From contig NZ_CP034328.1 of assembly GCF_003940805.1 (NCBI RefSeq), positions 2,214,001 through 2,278,000 of the forward strand: DNA of 64,000 bases, written 5' to 3'. Of the stretch, positions 20,353 to 29,954 are shown piece by piece (the stretch's first letter is position 1; each line of letters opens with the position of its first letter). This stretch comes from Tabrizicola piscis (GTDB taxonomy: Bacteria; Pseudomonadota; Alphaproteobacteria; Rhodobacterales; Rhodobacteraceae). The notes under the pieces were generated by a model that saw only the letters and a list, made by a program, of their open reading frames with translations, was not told where the DNA came from and made no database searches. The position numbers were made by a program, and so were the translations under genes.

Positions 20353-20853
20353 CTACCAGACCTGCGGCCGCTGGTCGTAACCCACATAAAGCGGGTGGCG
20401 CGGCTGGCCCTGGCCCGTCAGGCCCAGATGGAACAACGGCAGCCCGGACTGGCGCAGCATCGCCTCAACCTTTGCCCCGCGCGCGCCAAGCACGCCATGA
20501 TTGCCCCAGGCGCAGATGACCTGATCCGCCCAGTCCAGACTGTCCCGGATCGCCGCATCATTACCCGGACCGACCGGATCCTCCGCCGCGCGCATCACCT
20601 TTGGATCGGTGGCCCGAAAGGCAAAGATGTTCGTCACCCGAAACGCCCCGAACCCAAGCACCCGCGCCCGCCGCTCGCACCTCTCGACGGTCGGGTCGTT
20701 CTGCACCTCGGTCGCGGTTGACGGGTTGAGCATCACGAACAACGCCTTCGGTCCCGGCGCCCAGACCCGCGTCAGCAGATAGCGGTAGCGTTCGCAATCC
20801 GAATACACCGCCTCGGACACCGCATCGCCCTTGGTGAAGGCCCTTGTGATCAT
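20353..20853 (-). CDS. DUF1643 domain-containing protein
   Basis: The 166-residue protein has the DUF1643 pattern: [41 protein letters not shown], then [12 protein letters not shown] and VICAWGNHG, ending with [11 protein letters not shown]. The family is widespread and biochemically uncharacterised. Its start overlaps the stop of the tetR gene by four bases, so it is translated from the tetR transcript. It is therefore presumably under the same operator as tetR. Confidence 0.8.
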   Translation of the reverse strand: MITRAFTKGDAVSEAVYSDCERYRYLLTRVWAPGPKALFVMLNPSTATEVQNDPTVERCERRARVLGFGAFRVTNIFAFRATDPKVMRAAEDPVGPGNDAAIRDSLDWADQVICAWGNHGVLGARGAKVEAMLRQSGLPLFHLGLTGQGQPRHPLYVGYDQRPQVW

Positions 20854-21416
20854 CTGACAACCCCCCGCACCAACCGCTCCACTGCCTGCACCCAGTCCTC
20901 CGCCGCAGCACCCCGGTCGATGGCCAGCGCCGCCCGGTCATAGGCCGCCGACAGCAGCGCGGAAAGCGGCCCAGCCGGCGCAACACCCGCCGCCGCAAGG
21001 CCAGCCTCAAGCGTTCGCCCGCCCGTCGCGGCATCAATCTCGGCCAGCACGGCGGGGTCCAGCACGGCCGGCGCCTCAACCAGCATCAGCCGCGCGCGTC
21101 CCGGCTCACCCATGGCCGCCAGAAACGCCTCACCCCCCCGGACCAGCGCCTCGATCCCCGACAGGCCCGAATAATCCACCGCCTCGATCTCTGCTGCCAC
21201 CGCCTCGGCTTCGGCGCGGATGACGGCGGTGAACAGATCCTCCTTGTCGGCGAAGTGGTGGTACAGCGCCCCGCGCGTCACCCCCGCCTCGGCCACAATC
21301 TCGGGCGTACCGGTCGCGGCAAAGCCGTTGCGCACAAAAAGGTCCCTTCCCACCCGCAACAACAGGGCCCGCATCGCCTCACTGCGGTCCTTTTGCGTTC
21401 GACGAGGCTCTTGCAT
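20850..21416 (-). CDS. TetR/AcrR family transcriptional regulator
   Basis: The 188-residue repressor has a typical N-terminal TetR helix-turn-helix. It runs from [45 protein letters not shown] at about residues 18-62 and is followed by a variable ligand-binding domain. The ATG at 21416 is used; a GTG at 21446 would place coding sequence over the operator. The gene is divergent from a glyoxalase-fold gene with 63 bases between the starts. A perfect inverted repeat in that gap probably lets it control both transcripts. The ligand is unknown. Confidence 0.85.
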   Translation of the reverse strand: MQEPRRTQKDRSEAMRALLLRVGRDLFVRNGFAATGTPEIVAEAGVTRGALYHHFADKEDLFTAVIRAEAEAVAAEIEAVDYSGLSGIEALVRGGEAFLAAMGEPGRARLMLVEAPAVLDPAVLAEIDAATGGRTLEAGLAAAGVAPAGPLSALLSAAYDRAALAIDRGAAAEDWVQAVERLVRGVVR

Positions 21417-21453
21417 ACATACATCCTGTATGTTACTTACATTCACAGTGTAT
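21417..21453. promoter_or_regulatory. Likely TetR operator in the divergent tetR/glyoxalase gap
   Basis: ACATACA-TCC-TGTATGT (21417-21433) is a perfect 7-bp inverted repeat with a three-base spacer, abutting the tetR start codon. A looser TACA-N7-TGTA repeat (21439-21453) follows directly. The form resembles operators of AcrR-like TetR repressors. The location suggests autoregulation and co-control of the glyoxalase gene. Confidence 0.65.
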
Positions 21454-21479
21454 CAAACCTTGCCCGGAAGGAAAGACCC

Positions 21480-21905
21480 ATGCGCTTCACCTCGCACTAC
21501 CCCGTCCTGCTGTCGTCTGACGTCGCTATAGCCGCCGCCTTCTACACACAGCACTTCGGCTTCCGCCCGCTGTTCATGGCCGACTGGTACGCCCATCTTC
21601 AATCCACCGAAGACCAGGCCGTCAACCTTGCCCTTGTTGCCCAAGACCACCCGACCATCCCCGAAAGCGCCCGCAACCGGACGGGTGGAGTCATCCTGAA
21701 CTTCGAGGTTGAAGACCCCGACACCCAGCATGACCGCCTCAAATCCCAAGGCCTCACAATCCTTCAACCCCTGCGGGACGAAGACTTCGGCCAGCGCCAC
21801 TTCATCGTCGCCGCCCCGGATGGCGTCCTTGTCGACATCATCCGCCCGATTCCGCCGACAGAGGAACACGCAGCCAACTACGCGCCTCAGGCTTTGCCGA
21901 CCTAA
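21480..21905 (+). CDS. VOC/glyoxalase-fold protein
   Basis: The 141-residue protein shows a single vicinal-oxygen-chelate fold. An N-terminal beta strand ([26 protein letters not shown]) is followed by the middle strand [12 protein letters not shown] and a C-terminal block [21 protein letters not shown]. This layout is common to glyoxalase/bleomycin-resistance/dioxygenase proteins, and the exact substrate cannot be told. GGAAGGAAAG lies just upstream of the ATG at 21480. Its divergent TetR neighbour suggests it responds to a small toxic electrophile or xenobiotic. Confidence 0.8.
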   Translation: MRFTSHYPVLLSSDVAIAAAFYTQHFGFRPLFMADWYAHLQSTEDQAVNLALVAQDHPTIPESARNRTGGVILNFEVEDPDTQHDRLKSQGLTILQPLRDEDFGQRHFIVAAPDGVLVDIIRPIPPTEEHAANYAPQALPT

Positions 21906-22017
21906 CCCCGCGGTCTCCCACCCTTCACACGCAAATCCAGCCCGCGCGAAAGACCCCAACCCTTGCATCACCGGCCCTTCCCCGCTAGCACAACCCCCGA
22001 CCTTCAGGAGACGCCAG

Positions 22018-23100
22018 ATGGACGGGATCGACACGCTCAGGGCCAAATATCTTGCCGCCGTCACCGGTGCAGCGGATGAATCCGGCCTCGAAGAGGTGCG
22101 CCTTGCCGCCCTTGGCAAGAAGGGCGAAATAAGCGCGCTGATGGCCACCTTGGGCAAGATGGAGCCTGAGGCAAGGAAGGCCGCCGGTGCCAGCCTGAAC
22201 ATCCTGAAGGATGAGATTGACGCCGCCCTCCGCGCCCGCAAGACCGCGCTGGGCGATGCGGCGCTGGATGAACGGCTCAAGGCGGAATGGCTGGATGTCA
22301 CCCTGCCGGGCCGCCCGCGCCCGCGTGGGACGATCCACCCCGTCAGTCAGGTCATGGAAGAACTGACCGCCATCTTCGCCGATATGGGGTTTTCCGTGGC
22401 CGAAGGCCCGCAGGTGGAATCCGACTGGTACAACTTCGACGCCCTCAACATTCCGCCGGAACACCCCGCCAGGCAGGAACATGACACTTTCTTCATGCAC
22501 CGCGCGCCCGGCGACAACCGCCCGCCGCACGTCCTGCGCACCCATACCAGCCCGGTCCAGATCCGGGCGATGATGGATCAGGGCGCGCCGATCCGCGTCA
22601 TCGCGCCGGGCCGCGTCTACCGCATGGACATGGACCAGACCCACACGCCGATGTTCCATCAGGTCGAAGGTCTGGCGATTGACCGCAACATCTCCATGGC
22701 CAACCTGAAATGGACGCTGGAAGAATTCTGCCGCGCGTTCTTCGAGGTGGACAAGGTCGAACTCCGCTTCCGCGCCAGCCACTTCCCCTTCACCGAACCC
22801 TCGGCCGAGGTGGACATCCGCTATTCCAACGTCGGCGGCCAGTTGAAGATTGGCGAAGGCGACAAGTGGATGGAAATCCTCGGCTCGGGCATGGTTCACC
22901 CCAAGGTCCTGCAATCGGCAGGGGTTGACCCGACGCAGTGGCAGGGCTTCGCCTTCGGCATGGGCATCGACCGGATCGCCATGCTGAAATACGGCATCCC
23001 CGACCTGCGCGCCTTCTTCGAGGCAGACCTGCGCTGGCTGCGCCACTACGGGTTCTCCGCGCTGGACGTGCCGGATCTGGCAGGGGGATTGAGCGTGTGA
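22018..23100 (+). CDS. pheS: Phenylalanine--tRNA ligase alpha subunit
   Basis: PheS is the catalytic alpha subunit of the (alpha-beta)2 Phe-tRNA synthetase. The 360-residue chain has the N-terminal coiled-coil tRNA arm. Class II motif 2 lies in [21 protein letters not shown], the AEVDIRYSN block follows, and motif 3 is [28 protein letters not shown] lies eight bases before the ATG at 22018. The usual partner pheT does not follow. Instead the stop overlaps the GTG of an unknown gene, so the beta subunit must be encoded elsewhere. Confidence 0.96.
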   Translation: MDGIDTLRAKYLAAVTGAADESGLEEVRLAALGKKGEISALMATLGKMEPEARKAAGASLNILKDEIDAALRARKTALGDAALDERLKAEWLDVTLPGRPRPRGTIHPVSQVMEELTAIFADMGFSVAEGPQVESDWYNFDALNIPPEHPARQEHDTFFMHRAPGDNRPPHVLRTHTSPVQIRAMMDQGAPIRVIAPGRVYRMDMDQTHTPMFHQVEGLAIDRNISMANLKWTLEEFCRAFFEVDKVELRFRASHFPFTEPSAEVDIRYSNVGGQLKIGEGDKWMEILGSGMVHPKVLQSAGVDPTQWQGFAFGMGIDRIAMLKYGIPDLRAFFEADLRWLRHYGFSALDVPDLAGGLSV

Positions 23101-23615
23101 GTCCTTGGTACGATGAACCGATCATTCTTGGAGTATCTGCAGCCCAATTATGGCTGTTTGTCTCGCCTCTTCTTGCAGGCGCAATTGGCGCTTGGCTCAC
23201 TCGTTGGTTCCGCAAGAAGGATGATCGCGAAGCAAGGCGCACTGAATTTGTGGCGAACAAGTATCAGGAGGCCTACTTTCTAGTCTGCGAAGCGCTTGAA
23301 CATCCAGGCATGGCTCCTGAGGAAGCGTTCAATCGAAAGCTGAAGCTCGAAAGAGCTTTCAACACACTGGACCTCTACGCCGATCTCAAAACGCGGGAGA
23401 GCGCAAAGGCAGTTTCAGAGGCATTCGCCAGGAACGCGGATTGGATAAGTTATGAGCCATTGCTTACAGCGCTACGTGACAGCTTCCGGGAACGGCTCGG
23501 TTTGGAGAAACTCAACGATCCAGTTCGAACTCTGAAGTTCGGCCTGATTTTGGAAGGCCAAAACACACCTGCAAGCACCGAACCAGCTGAAACAGCGCCA
23601 AAAGGTGGAAGTTGA
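23097..23615 (+). CDS. Hypothetical single-pass membrane protein, lower GC than neighbours
   Basis: I do not recognise this 172-residue protein. The GTG start overlaps the pheS stop (GTGA). One membrane helix lies at about residues 13-33 ([23 protein letters not shown]), followed by a basic stop-transfer [10 protein letters not shown] and a helical soluble domain. Its base composition is visibly more AT-rich than pheS or the next gene, which suggests acquisition into the pheS transcript. The stop overlaps the next TTG start. Function is unknown. Confidence 0.6.
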   Translation: MSPWYDEPIILGVSAAQLWLFVSPLLAGAIGAWLTRWFRKKDDREARRTEFVANKYQEAYFLVCEALEHPGMAPEEAFNRKLKLERAFNTLDLYADLKTRESAKAVSEAFARNADWISYEPLLTALRDSFRERLGLEKLNDPVRTLKFGLILEGQNTPASTEPAETAPKGGS

Positions 23616-24067
23616 CGGACCCGCTCGACGAAGACCTCGCCGCCCGCAAATATACCGCCGCGCATGACCCGGCCTTTCCGCAGCAGCGCGAGGCGGCCTA
23701 TCAGGCCATCGTCGCCGCCTTGGATGCAGCCCTTGTGCCACAAGGCTATGGCCTGAAAGGCAGCACCTGGACCCGCGTTTCCCCGGCAGGCAAATCGGCC
23801 GTCCATCTGCAACGCAGCCGTTATGGCTGGGAGGTGCAGATTGTCCTCCGCTTCCTCACGCCGGAAGGTGATCCGCCAGACCACCCCGACTGGGACGATG
23901 GCGAAGACATGACCCTTGTTCGCTTCGGCGGCGGCGGGGGTGAGGATCCGGGACGGCTGGCCTTTCTCGACGTGCTGGAAAAACCCGCCCAACTGGACCG
24001 CACCATCGACATCCTGCTGGCCGAGGCGCTGCCGTGGCTTGAAAGCCTGCACGATCCGCAGCCTTGA
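23612..24067 (+). CDS. Hypothetical protein, DUF4304-like
   Basis: The 151-residue protein starts at a TTG that overlaps the preceding stop (TTGA). The segment AIVAALDAALVPQGYGLKGSTWTRVSPAGKSAVHLQRSRYGWEVQIVLRF resembles DUF4304-type domains, in which a small helix leads into a beta sheet. The match is by eye only. An acidic tail with a glycine run (RFGGGGGEDPG) follows. It has high GC like the host, unlike its upstream neighbour. Confidence 0.55.
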   Translation: MTDPLDEDLAARKYTAAHDPAFPQQREAAYQAIVAALDAALVPQGYGLKGSTWTRVSPAGKSAVHLQRSRYGWEVQIVLRFLTPEGDPPDHPDWDDGEDMTLVRFGGGGGEDPGRLAFLDVLEKPAQLDRTIDILLAEALPWLESLHDPQP

Positions 24068-24156
24068 GGCCTGTCTGGCCCAGGTTTCAACGGACGCAAA
24101 GTCTTAACGCCCGGTAAATGCCTACCGCCAACCCACTGAAAAGAAACGGGCGCAGC

Positions 24157-25316
24157 TCATGTCCCTGCAAGGGACACTGCCGCCCGCCCGGCCCATCGCC
24201 CCGTGGCCCAGCAGGCCGTCAGCAGATACCCCCCGGTAGGCGCCTCCCAGTCCAGCATCTCGCCGCAGACAAAGACCCCCGGCAGGGCCTTCAACTCCAG
24301 CCCCTCGGTCACGCTGGCCCATTCCACCCCACCCGCCACCGAAATCGCCTCGTCCAGCGGGCGGGGGCCTGTCAACGGGATCGGCAGCCGCTTGAGGTGG
24401 TCAAACGGCGCGCCCCGGGAAAACTCCATCACCAGCGCGACCTGCACCTTGCCCAGCCCCAGCTTCCGCAGCCGGTTCGCGGCGGTCTCACCGGGCTTCA
24501 TGCCCGCCAGACGCCGGGCAATCTCGGCCTCGGTCAGGTCGGGCAACAGGTCCAGCGCCAGCGCCGCCCCGTCCCGCAGGTCGCGGCTGACGGCGTATAT
24601 GCCCCCACCCTCCACCCCGCGGGAGGAGATCACAAACTCCCCCGTTCACGCCGGTCCCCAGCGATCAGGGCCGCGCCCTTGACCGGCTGGCCGAAAAGCG
24701 GGGCCATCTTCGGGGACCAGTCAACGCCAAACCCCATGTTCGCGGGCTTCCAAGGTGCGATGCCAACCCCTTTCTCCCGCAGCCAGGGCACCCATGCCGC
24801 GTCAGACCCCAGCCGCTGCCAACTGGCTCCGCCAAGCGCCAGCACGGTGACGCCGGGCGTCAGCACCTGCGGGCCTTCCGGGGTGTCGAAGCGAAAGCCG
24901 GGCCCCTCAAACCCCGCCCAGCGCCAGCGGGTGCGAAACTCCACCCCCGCCGCCGCCAGCCTTTCCGCCCAGGCGCGGAGGAGGGGGGAGGCTTTCATCG
25001 CCACCGGAAACACCCGGCCAGAGGACCCGGTGAACACCTCTTGCCCCAAGGCACGGCACCAATCCTGAACCTCGGCAGGGCCAAACGCCTCCAGCATCGG
25101 ACGCAGCGCAGGCCCGTCGTAGTGCGCGATGAAGGCCGGGACGGGCTCATCCTTGGTGACGTTCAGCCCGGATTTCCCCGCCATCAGGAACTTGCGCCCG
25201 ATCGACGGCTTTGCCTCACACACGACTACCGGCAGTCCGGCGCGCGCGAGCTCTTCCGCCGCCATGAGGCCCGCAGGCCCGGCGCCGATGACCAGCGCCG
25301 CGGGACGCAGGGCCAT
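24157..25316 (-). pseudogene. BaiN/HI0933-family FAD-dependent oxidoreductase, frameshifted
   Basis: Two frames together make one TIGR03862/HI0933-like flavoprotein. The N-terminal part (25316 to about 24645) has the FAD Rossmann VIGAGPAGLMAAE and MAGKSGLNVT. The C-terminal part carries ISSRGVEGGGIYAVS, the FSRGAPFDHLKRLP segment and the FAD-closing block VFVCGEMLDWEAPTGGYLLTACWATG. Frames switch at a run of five C on the plus strand (24639-24643). Adding one base restores RGEFVISSRGVEGGG, as expected for the family. It is either a recent mutation or a sequencing error. The gene starts three bases after the agmatinase-family stop. Confidence 0.8.
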
Positions 25317-25319
25317 GGC

Positions 25320-26267
25320 CTAGCGCTTCGCGTTATGGGCAATGCGCCCGATGGTGTTGAGAAGGATCTGGGCCGCAAGGATCGTGGTCGTGCCGGTGTG
25401 GTCATAGTCGGGCGCGACCTCGACAAGGTCGATCCCCACGATCCGGCCCTGCTTGGTCAGCCCGTCGATCAGTTCCAGCACTTCATAGTACAAGAAACCG
25501 CCGTGCGACGGGGTGCCTGTGCCGGGGGCGATCGAGGGGTCGAAGCCGTCAATGTCCAGCGTCAGGTAGTAGTCCACCCCTGCCGGGATGCGGGCCAGCA
25601 CTGCCTCGACCCCCAGCTTGCGCATTTGTCGGACCGACAGGATGTCTGACCCCATCGCGCGGGCGGCGTCATAGCCTTCCTTGGAGGTGGAGCTGACGTT
25701 GCGGATCCCGAGCTGGCTAAGGCCGGTGACGTGGGATTGTTCCGCCGCGCGCCGCATCGGGTTGCCGTGGCCATGGCGCACCCCGTGGCGGACATCGACG
25801 AAATCCAGATGCGCGTCGATCTGGACGATGTGAATCGGACGACCCTCAAACGCGCGGATGCAGGGGATGTTGATCGAATGATCGCCACCAAGGACAACCG
25901 GCACCGCGCCCGCAGCCAGAATGGCACGGACGCCGGTTTCTATATTGGCGTGACTGGTTTCGGTATCGGTATGGACGATGTCGGCATCGCCAATATCAAG
26001 GATGCGGACGCCTTCCAGATAGGTCACATCGTCTTCGTGGTCATAGGCCCCGGCATGGCCGAAGGAAAACAGGGTCGAAGCTTCGCGGATGCCCCTTGGC
26101 CCGAACCGCGCCCCGGCCCGCCATTGGGTGCCAAAATCGAACGGCGCGCCCAGCACTGCGAAGTCAGCGTCGATCTTTGACCAGTCGGGCTGATAGGGGT
26201 TCTTGCCGAAGGTTGAAATCCCGACAAAGGGCAGGTTCAGCCGCCCGCTTTCATAGCTGTTGGTCAT
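25320..26267 (-). CDS. speB: Agmatinase/ureohydrolase family enzyme
   Basis: The 315-residue protein belongs to the arginase/agmatinase superfamily, whose members hydrolyse guanidino compounds to urea and an amine through a dinuclear Mn2+ site. All ligand motifs are visible: LGGDHSI, the IDAHLDFVD block and LDIDGFDPSIAPGTGTP. The N-terminal LGAPFDFGTQWRAGARFGPRGIREAS is typical of agmatinases and related guanidinobutyrases. The ATG at 26267 overlaps the end of the upstream enoyl-CoA hydratase gene by four bases. The exact substrate (agmatine, guanidinobutyrate or another) is not settled by sequence. Confidence 0.85.
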   Translation of the reverse strand: MTNSYESGRLNLPFVGISTFGKNPYQPDWSKIDADFAVLGAPFDFGTQWRAGARFGPRGIREASTLFSFGHAGAYDHEDDVTYLEGVRILDIGDADIVHTDTETSHANIETGVRAILAAGAVPVVLGGDHSINIPCIRAFEGRPIHIVQIDAHLDFVDVRHGVRHGHGNPMRRAAEQSHVTGLSQLGIRNVSSTSKEGYDAARAMGSDILSVRQMRKLGVEAVLARIPAGVDYYLTLDIDGFDPSIAPGTGTPSHGGFLYYEVLELIDGLTKQGRIVGIDLVEVAPDYDHTGTTTILAAQILLNTIGRIAHNAKR

Positions 26268-26893
26268 GCCTGATCCCCTCGTGCCAGCCGCGCCAAGGCC
26301 GCGACATGTGTTTGATCCGCCGCCAGCGCGTCCGCCGCAAGGGCCATTGCGGTATCCATCAGCGCCTCGGGCGGGGTGATGCGGTCGATCAGACCCCAAG
26401 CCAGTGCCTCATCAGCGCCGATCCTTTGACCAGCGAGAAGGATCATCCGCGCCCGGCCCGGCCCGACAATCTCCGTCAGGCGCGCCGGGTCGGACGGTTG
26501 CGGCAGATAGCCAAGCCGCATGACCGGGTAGAAGAACTGCGCCGTGGGGACCGCGATGCGGATATCGCAGGCCAGTGCCATTCCGGTGGCCCCGCCCGCA
26601 AGTGTGCCGTTCAACGCGGCGATGGTGAGGCCGGGGAAGGTGGCGATGGACCCGGACAGGGCCTCCCATGCCGGGCTGGTTCCCAGACCGTTGGCCATTT
26701 CGTCAAGGTCCGCCCCGGCGGAAAAGACGCGACCTTCGCCGGTCAGGATCAGGGCCTTGGCCCCCGAGTCACCTGCGCTGACGATGGCGGCGCGCAAGTC
26801 CTGCAGCATTGCCCCGGTCAGCGCATTTGCCTTTTCGCTGCGCGCAAGCCGCAGGATGCAGCAACTGCCCATAACTTCTGCCTTGATCATCAT
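26264..26893 (-). CDS. Enoyl-CoA hydratase/isomerase family protein
   Basis: The 209-residue protein has the crotonase fold. It shows the block LTGEGRVFSAGADLDEM with the first oxyanion-hole region and the second oxyanion block ALNGTLAGGATGMALACDIRIA. FFYPVMRLGYLPQPSDPARLTEIVG follows. It is shorter than typical hydratases (about 255) at the C-terminus. The canonical GG(GxEL) glutamate position reads AGGATGMAL, so hydratase activity is doubtful and another crotonase chemistry is possible. A double ATG (26893, 26890) starts the gene, and its stop overlaps the agmatinase-family start. Confidence 0.8.
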   Translation of the reverse strand: MMIKAEVMGSCCILRLARSEKANALTGAMLQDLRAAIVSAGDSGAKALILTGEGRVFSAGADLDEMANGLGTSPAWEALSGSIATFPGLTIAALNGTLAGGATGMALACDIRIAVPTAQFFYPVMRLGYLPQPSDPARLTEIVGPGRARMILLAGQRIGADEALAWGLIDRITPPEALMDTAMALAADALAADQTHVAALARLARGDQA

Positions 26894-27002
26894 GCCCCCG
26901 ACAATGTGAATTCCAGACCTGAAAGGCCTGCGGATTTCCTTGACGCCCGCCAAGGTGATAGAAAGGATGCCGCAGCATATTCAACCCGAAAGGCATAGCC
27001 CC

Positions 27003-28511
27003 ATGACCCGGATCCTGTCTTGCACCACCGCACTTGCGCTTGTTCTCGGCGCTCCGGCCGCCTGGGCCGATGTCACGCCCGAGGAGGTTTGGCAGAGCTG
27101 GCAGACGATGGCCACCTCGGCCGGGCAGGACCTGACCTTTGACAGTGCCACCCGGACTGGCGACACGCTGGAGGTTTCGGGTCTGGTCGTGACCTTTGAT
27201 GATGACATGGGCGGCAGCTTTTCGGCGGCACTTGACCGGCTGAGCTTCAAGGACAATGGCGATGGAACCGTCGGCGTGACTATGGCCGACAGCTACCCGA
27301 TGACGCTGGCTTTCCCGGATGACGGTGAGGGCCCAAGTTCGCTGAAGCTGACGGTGTCGCAGCCGGGGACCGAGATCACCGCCGGGGGAAGTGCCACGGA
27401 AACCAGCTACAGCCTTGTTTCGCCAACCGTATCCGTCAAGCTGGACGAAGTGATCGGCAAGGATGGCCAGCCCCGGGAGACCGAGGCTGATCTGGTGCTG
27501 ACCGAAATGGCCGCCACCTATGTGGTGTTGACGGAAGGTGACAAGACCGCGCTGGACAGCAGCTTTTCCGCCAAGTCGATGGCGCTGAATGTGGCTGGCA
27601 AAGGCGCTGCGGGTGAGGGCGAGGGGACAGTGGCTGTCGCGCTGTCCGATCTTACCGGCACGACGAAAGGCAACTTCCTTGGCGCTGAAGTGATGGCGAA
27701 CATGGCGGTAGCGCTGAATTCGGGCTTCACGACGGAAAGCACTTTCGGCTTCGGGGCGATGACGCTGAATGCCGATATCACCGAAGCCAGCGGCCCGGTG
27801 AAGATTGCCGGCAACCTGACCGGCGGTGGTTTCAATCTTGCGATCGACAAGGACAAGGTGAACTACGGCACGTCATTCGCCGGGGGGAACTTCACCGCCT
27901 CGGGGCCCGAGATTCCGTTCCCGGAGGTCGTGGTGGGCTTTGCGGAAACCGCGTTCAGCATTCTGATGCCGGTGTCGAAATCCGAAACGCCGCAGGACTT
28001 TGCGCTTGTGACCAAGCTGGTCGATTTCACGGTGTCAGAAGATGTCTGGGGTCTGGTCGATCCCGGCGCCATGCTGTCGCGTGAGCCGGCGACGTTCATT
28101 GTCGATGTGAAGGGTACCGGGTTCTGGAAGCAGGACATCATGGACCCCGCCGTGCAGATGGAGGGCGTCGAACCTCCGGGTGAGCTGACGTCGCTGGACC
28201 TTTCACAGGTGCTGGTCAAGGGAGCGGGGGCCGAGGTCGGGGCGACGGGTGCCCTGACGTTTGACAACACCGATCTGGTGTCGTTTCAAGGCGTTCCGGC
28301 ACCGACGGGCAGCATCAACGTGTCGATCAAGGGCGTGAATGCGTTGATCGACAACCTGATCGCGATGGGGATTCTGCCGGACGATCAGGCGATGGGCGCG
28401 CGGATGATGCTGGGCGTGTTCGCCCGCCCCGGCCCCGGCCCGGATGAGCTGACCTCGGTGATCGAGTTCAAGGATGGCGGGCTTTTTGCCAACGGTCAGC
28501 AGCTGCAATAG
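27003..28511 (+). CDS. DUF2125 domain-containing exported protein
   Basis: The 502-residue protein begins with a clear Sec signal peptide (MTRILSCTTALALVLGAPAAWA, cleavage near residue 22). It continues as a mature chain dominated by beta-rich stretches with few cysteines, matching the alphaproteobacterial DUF2125 family. The C-terminal third includes INVSIKGVNALIDNLIAMGIL and an acidic VIEFKDGGLFANGQQLQ end. The frame is open further upstream, but the ATG at 27003 gives the signal peptide. A periplasmic or outer-membrane role is inferred and no activity is known. Confidence 0.8.
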   Translation: MTRILSCTTALALVLGAPAAWADVTPEEVWQSWQTMATSAGQDLTFDSATRTGDTLEVSGLVVTFDDDMGGSFSAALDRLSFKDNGDGTVGVTMADSYPMTLAFPDDGEGPSSLKLTVSQPGTEITAGGSATETSYSLVSPTVSVKLDEVIGKDGQPRETEADLVLTEMAATYVVLTEGDKTALDSSFSAKSMALNVAGKGAAGEGEGTVAVALSDLTGTTKGNFLGAEVMANMAVALNSGFTTESTFGFGAMTLNADITEASGPVKIAGNLTGGGFNLAIDKDKVNYGTSFAGGNFTASGPEIPFPEVVVGFAETAFSILMPVSKSETPQDFALVTKLVDFTVSEDVWGLVDPGAMLSREPATFIVDVKGTGFWKQDIMDPAVQMEGVEPPGELTSLDLSQVLVKGAGAEVGATGALTFDNTDLVSFQGVPAPTGSINVSIKGVNALIDNLIAMGILPDDQAMGARMMLGVFARPGPGPDELTSVIEFKDGGLFANGQQLQ

Positions 28512-28527
28512 CCCGGTTTTGCCGGGC
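28511..28527 (+). terminator. Short hairpin after the DUF2125 gene
   Basis: Arms GCCCGG (28511-28516) and CCGGGC (28522-28527) enclose TTTTG directly at the stop codon. There is no T run behind it, so terminator strength is probably low. Confidence 0.4.
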
Positions 28528-28610
28528 AATGTGGCGGGGTGATCCAGCCCCGCCCTTGCACTGACCGGTGGGCAGGGCTACCTCAGCCGTGAAGCCGAGG
28601 GGACGACAGC

Positions 28611-29954
28611 ATGACCGCCAGCCTTTCCGATCTGACCGCCGCCTTGCTTGAGGCTGCCCGCAAGGCCGGGGCCGAAAGTGCCGATGCGATGGCTGTGGAC
28701 GGCACCTCGATGTCCATCGAGATCCGCAAGGGGGCCTTGGAGCAGGCGGAACGGTCTGAAGGGGTTGAGATTGGCCTGCGCGTGCTGATGGGGCGGCGGC
28801 AGGCTTGCGTTTCAGCCTCCGACACCTCGGCCGCGACGATCACCGCATTGGCGGAACGCGCCGTCGCCATGGCGCGCGAGGCACCGGAAGACCCGCATGC
28901 CGGGCTGGCCGACCCCAGCCAGCTTGCGCAAGGCTGGGACCTTGCGGCGCTGGATCTGGCCGACCCCGCGGACGAGCCCGGGGCTGCAGCGCTTGAAGCC
29001 GCCGCCCGCGCGGTTGAGGCTGCGGCGCTGGAGACGAAGGGCATCACCCAGATCGAAGCCGCGGCGGGTTACAGCCGCCGTCAGCTTCACCTTGCCGCGA
29101 CAAACGGGTTTTCGGGGGGGTATGGCCGCACGACAACCTCGCTGTCCGGGGTGGCTTTCACCGGATCGGGCACCGAGATGCAGCGCGACTATGCCGGGGA
29201 ATCCCGCACCTATGCCGCGGACATGCCGGGGGCCGAAGGGATTGGCCAGCTTGCGGCCGAACGCACGATGCAGCGGGTCGGGTCCGTCAAACCCAAGACC
29301 GGGACTTATCCGGTGGTCTATGATGAACGGGTCGCGGCCTCGCTGATCGGGCATCTGTTGTCAGCGATCAACGGCAGTTCGATTGCGCGCGGGTCAAGCT
29401 GGGCGCGTGACCTTTTGGGCAAGCAGGTCCTGCCCATGGGCCTGTCGCTGATCGAAGACCCGCACCGCCCGCGAATCCCATCCTCACGCCCGTTTGACGG
29501 CGAGGGGCTGGCGACCCGTCGGCGCGAGATTGTGTCCGACGGTGTGCTCACCGGCTGGGTGCTGGACCTTGCGACCGGGCGCAAGCTGGGGATGCCGTCC
29601 ACCGCCAGCGCGTCACGGGGGACGTCAGCGCCACCGTCGCCGTCGACGTCGGGGATTGATCTGACGCCTGGATTGCACAGCCGCGCGGACCTGATCGCGC
29701 AGATGGGGACGGGGCTTCTGGTCACGTCGATGATCGGATCGACGATCAACCCGACCACCGGGGACTATTCGCGCGGGGCCTCGGGGTTCTGGGTGGAGAA
29801 CGGGGTGATCACACACCCGGTCCACGAATGTACCATTGCCGGTAACCTGCGCGACATGCTGTTGCGGATCATCCCGGGCAACGACGCCCGCGCCCATCTG
29901 TCGACCCGTGTGCCGTCCATCCTGATCGACGGGATGACCCTTGCCGGAGCGTGA
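28611..29954 (+). CDS. pmbA: Metalloprotease subunit PmbA/TldE
   Basis: The 447-residue protein is of the TldD/PmbA (TldE) family, whose heterodimers proteolyse unfolded peptides and mature microcins. The N-terminal domain has IEIRKGALEQAERSEGVEIGLRVLMG. The C-terminal domain shows GTYPVVYDERVAASLIGHLLSAINGSSIARGSSW, the RGTSAPPSPSTSG block and the STINPTTGDYSRGASGFWVENG signature. The TldE type lacks the HExxxH zinc motif of TldD, and none is visible here. It overlaps the phosphatase gene downstream by 14 bases, so the two form an operon. Confidence 0.9.
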   Translation: MTASLSDLTAALLEAARKAGAESADAMAVDGTSMSIEIRKGALEQAERSEGVEIGLRVLMGRRQACVSASDTSAATITALAERAVAMAREAPEDPHAGLADPSQLAQGWDLAALDLADPADEPGAAALEAAARAVEAAALETKGITQIEAAAGYSRRQLHLAATNGFSGGYGRTTTSLSGVAFTGSGTEMQRDYAGESRTYAADMPGAEGIGQLAAERTMQRVGSVKPKTGTYPVVYDERVAASLIGHLLSAINGSSIARGSSWARDLLGKQVLPMGLSLIEDPHRPRIPSSRPFDGEGLATRRREIVSDGVLTGWVLDLATGRKLGMPSTASASRGTSAPPSPSTSGIDLTPGLHSRADLIAQMGTGLLVTSMIGSTINPTTGDYSRGASGFWVENGVITHPVHECTIAGNLRDMLLRIIPGNDARAHLSTRVPSILIDGMTLAGA

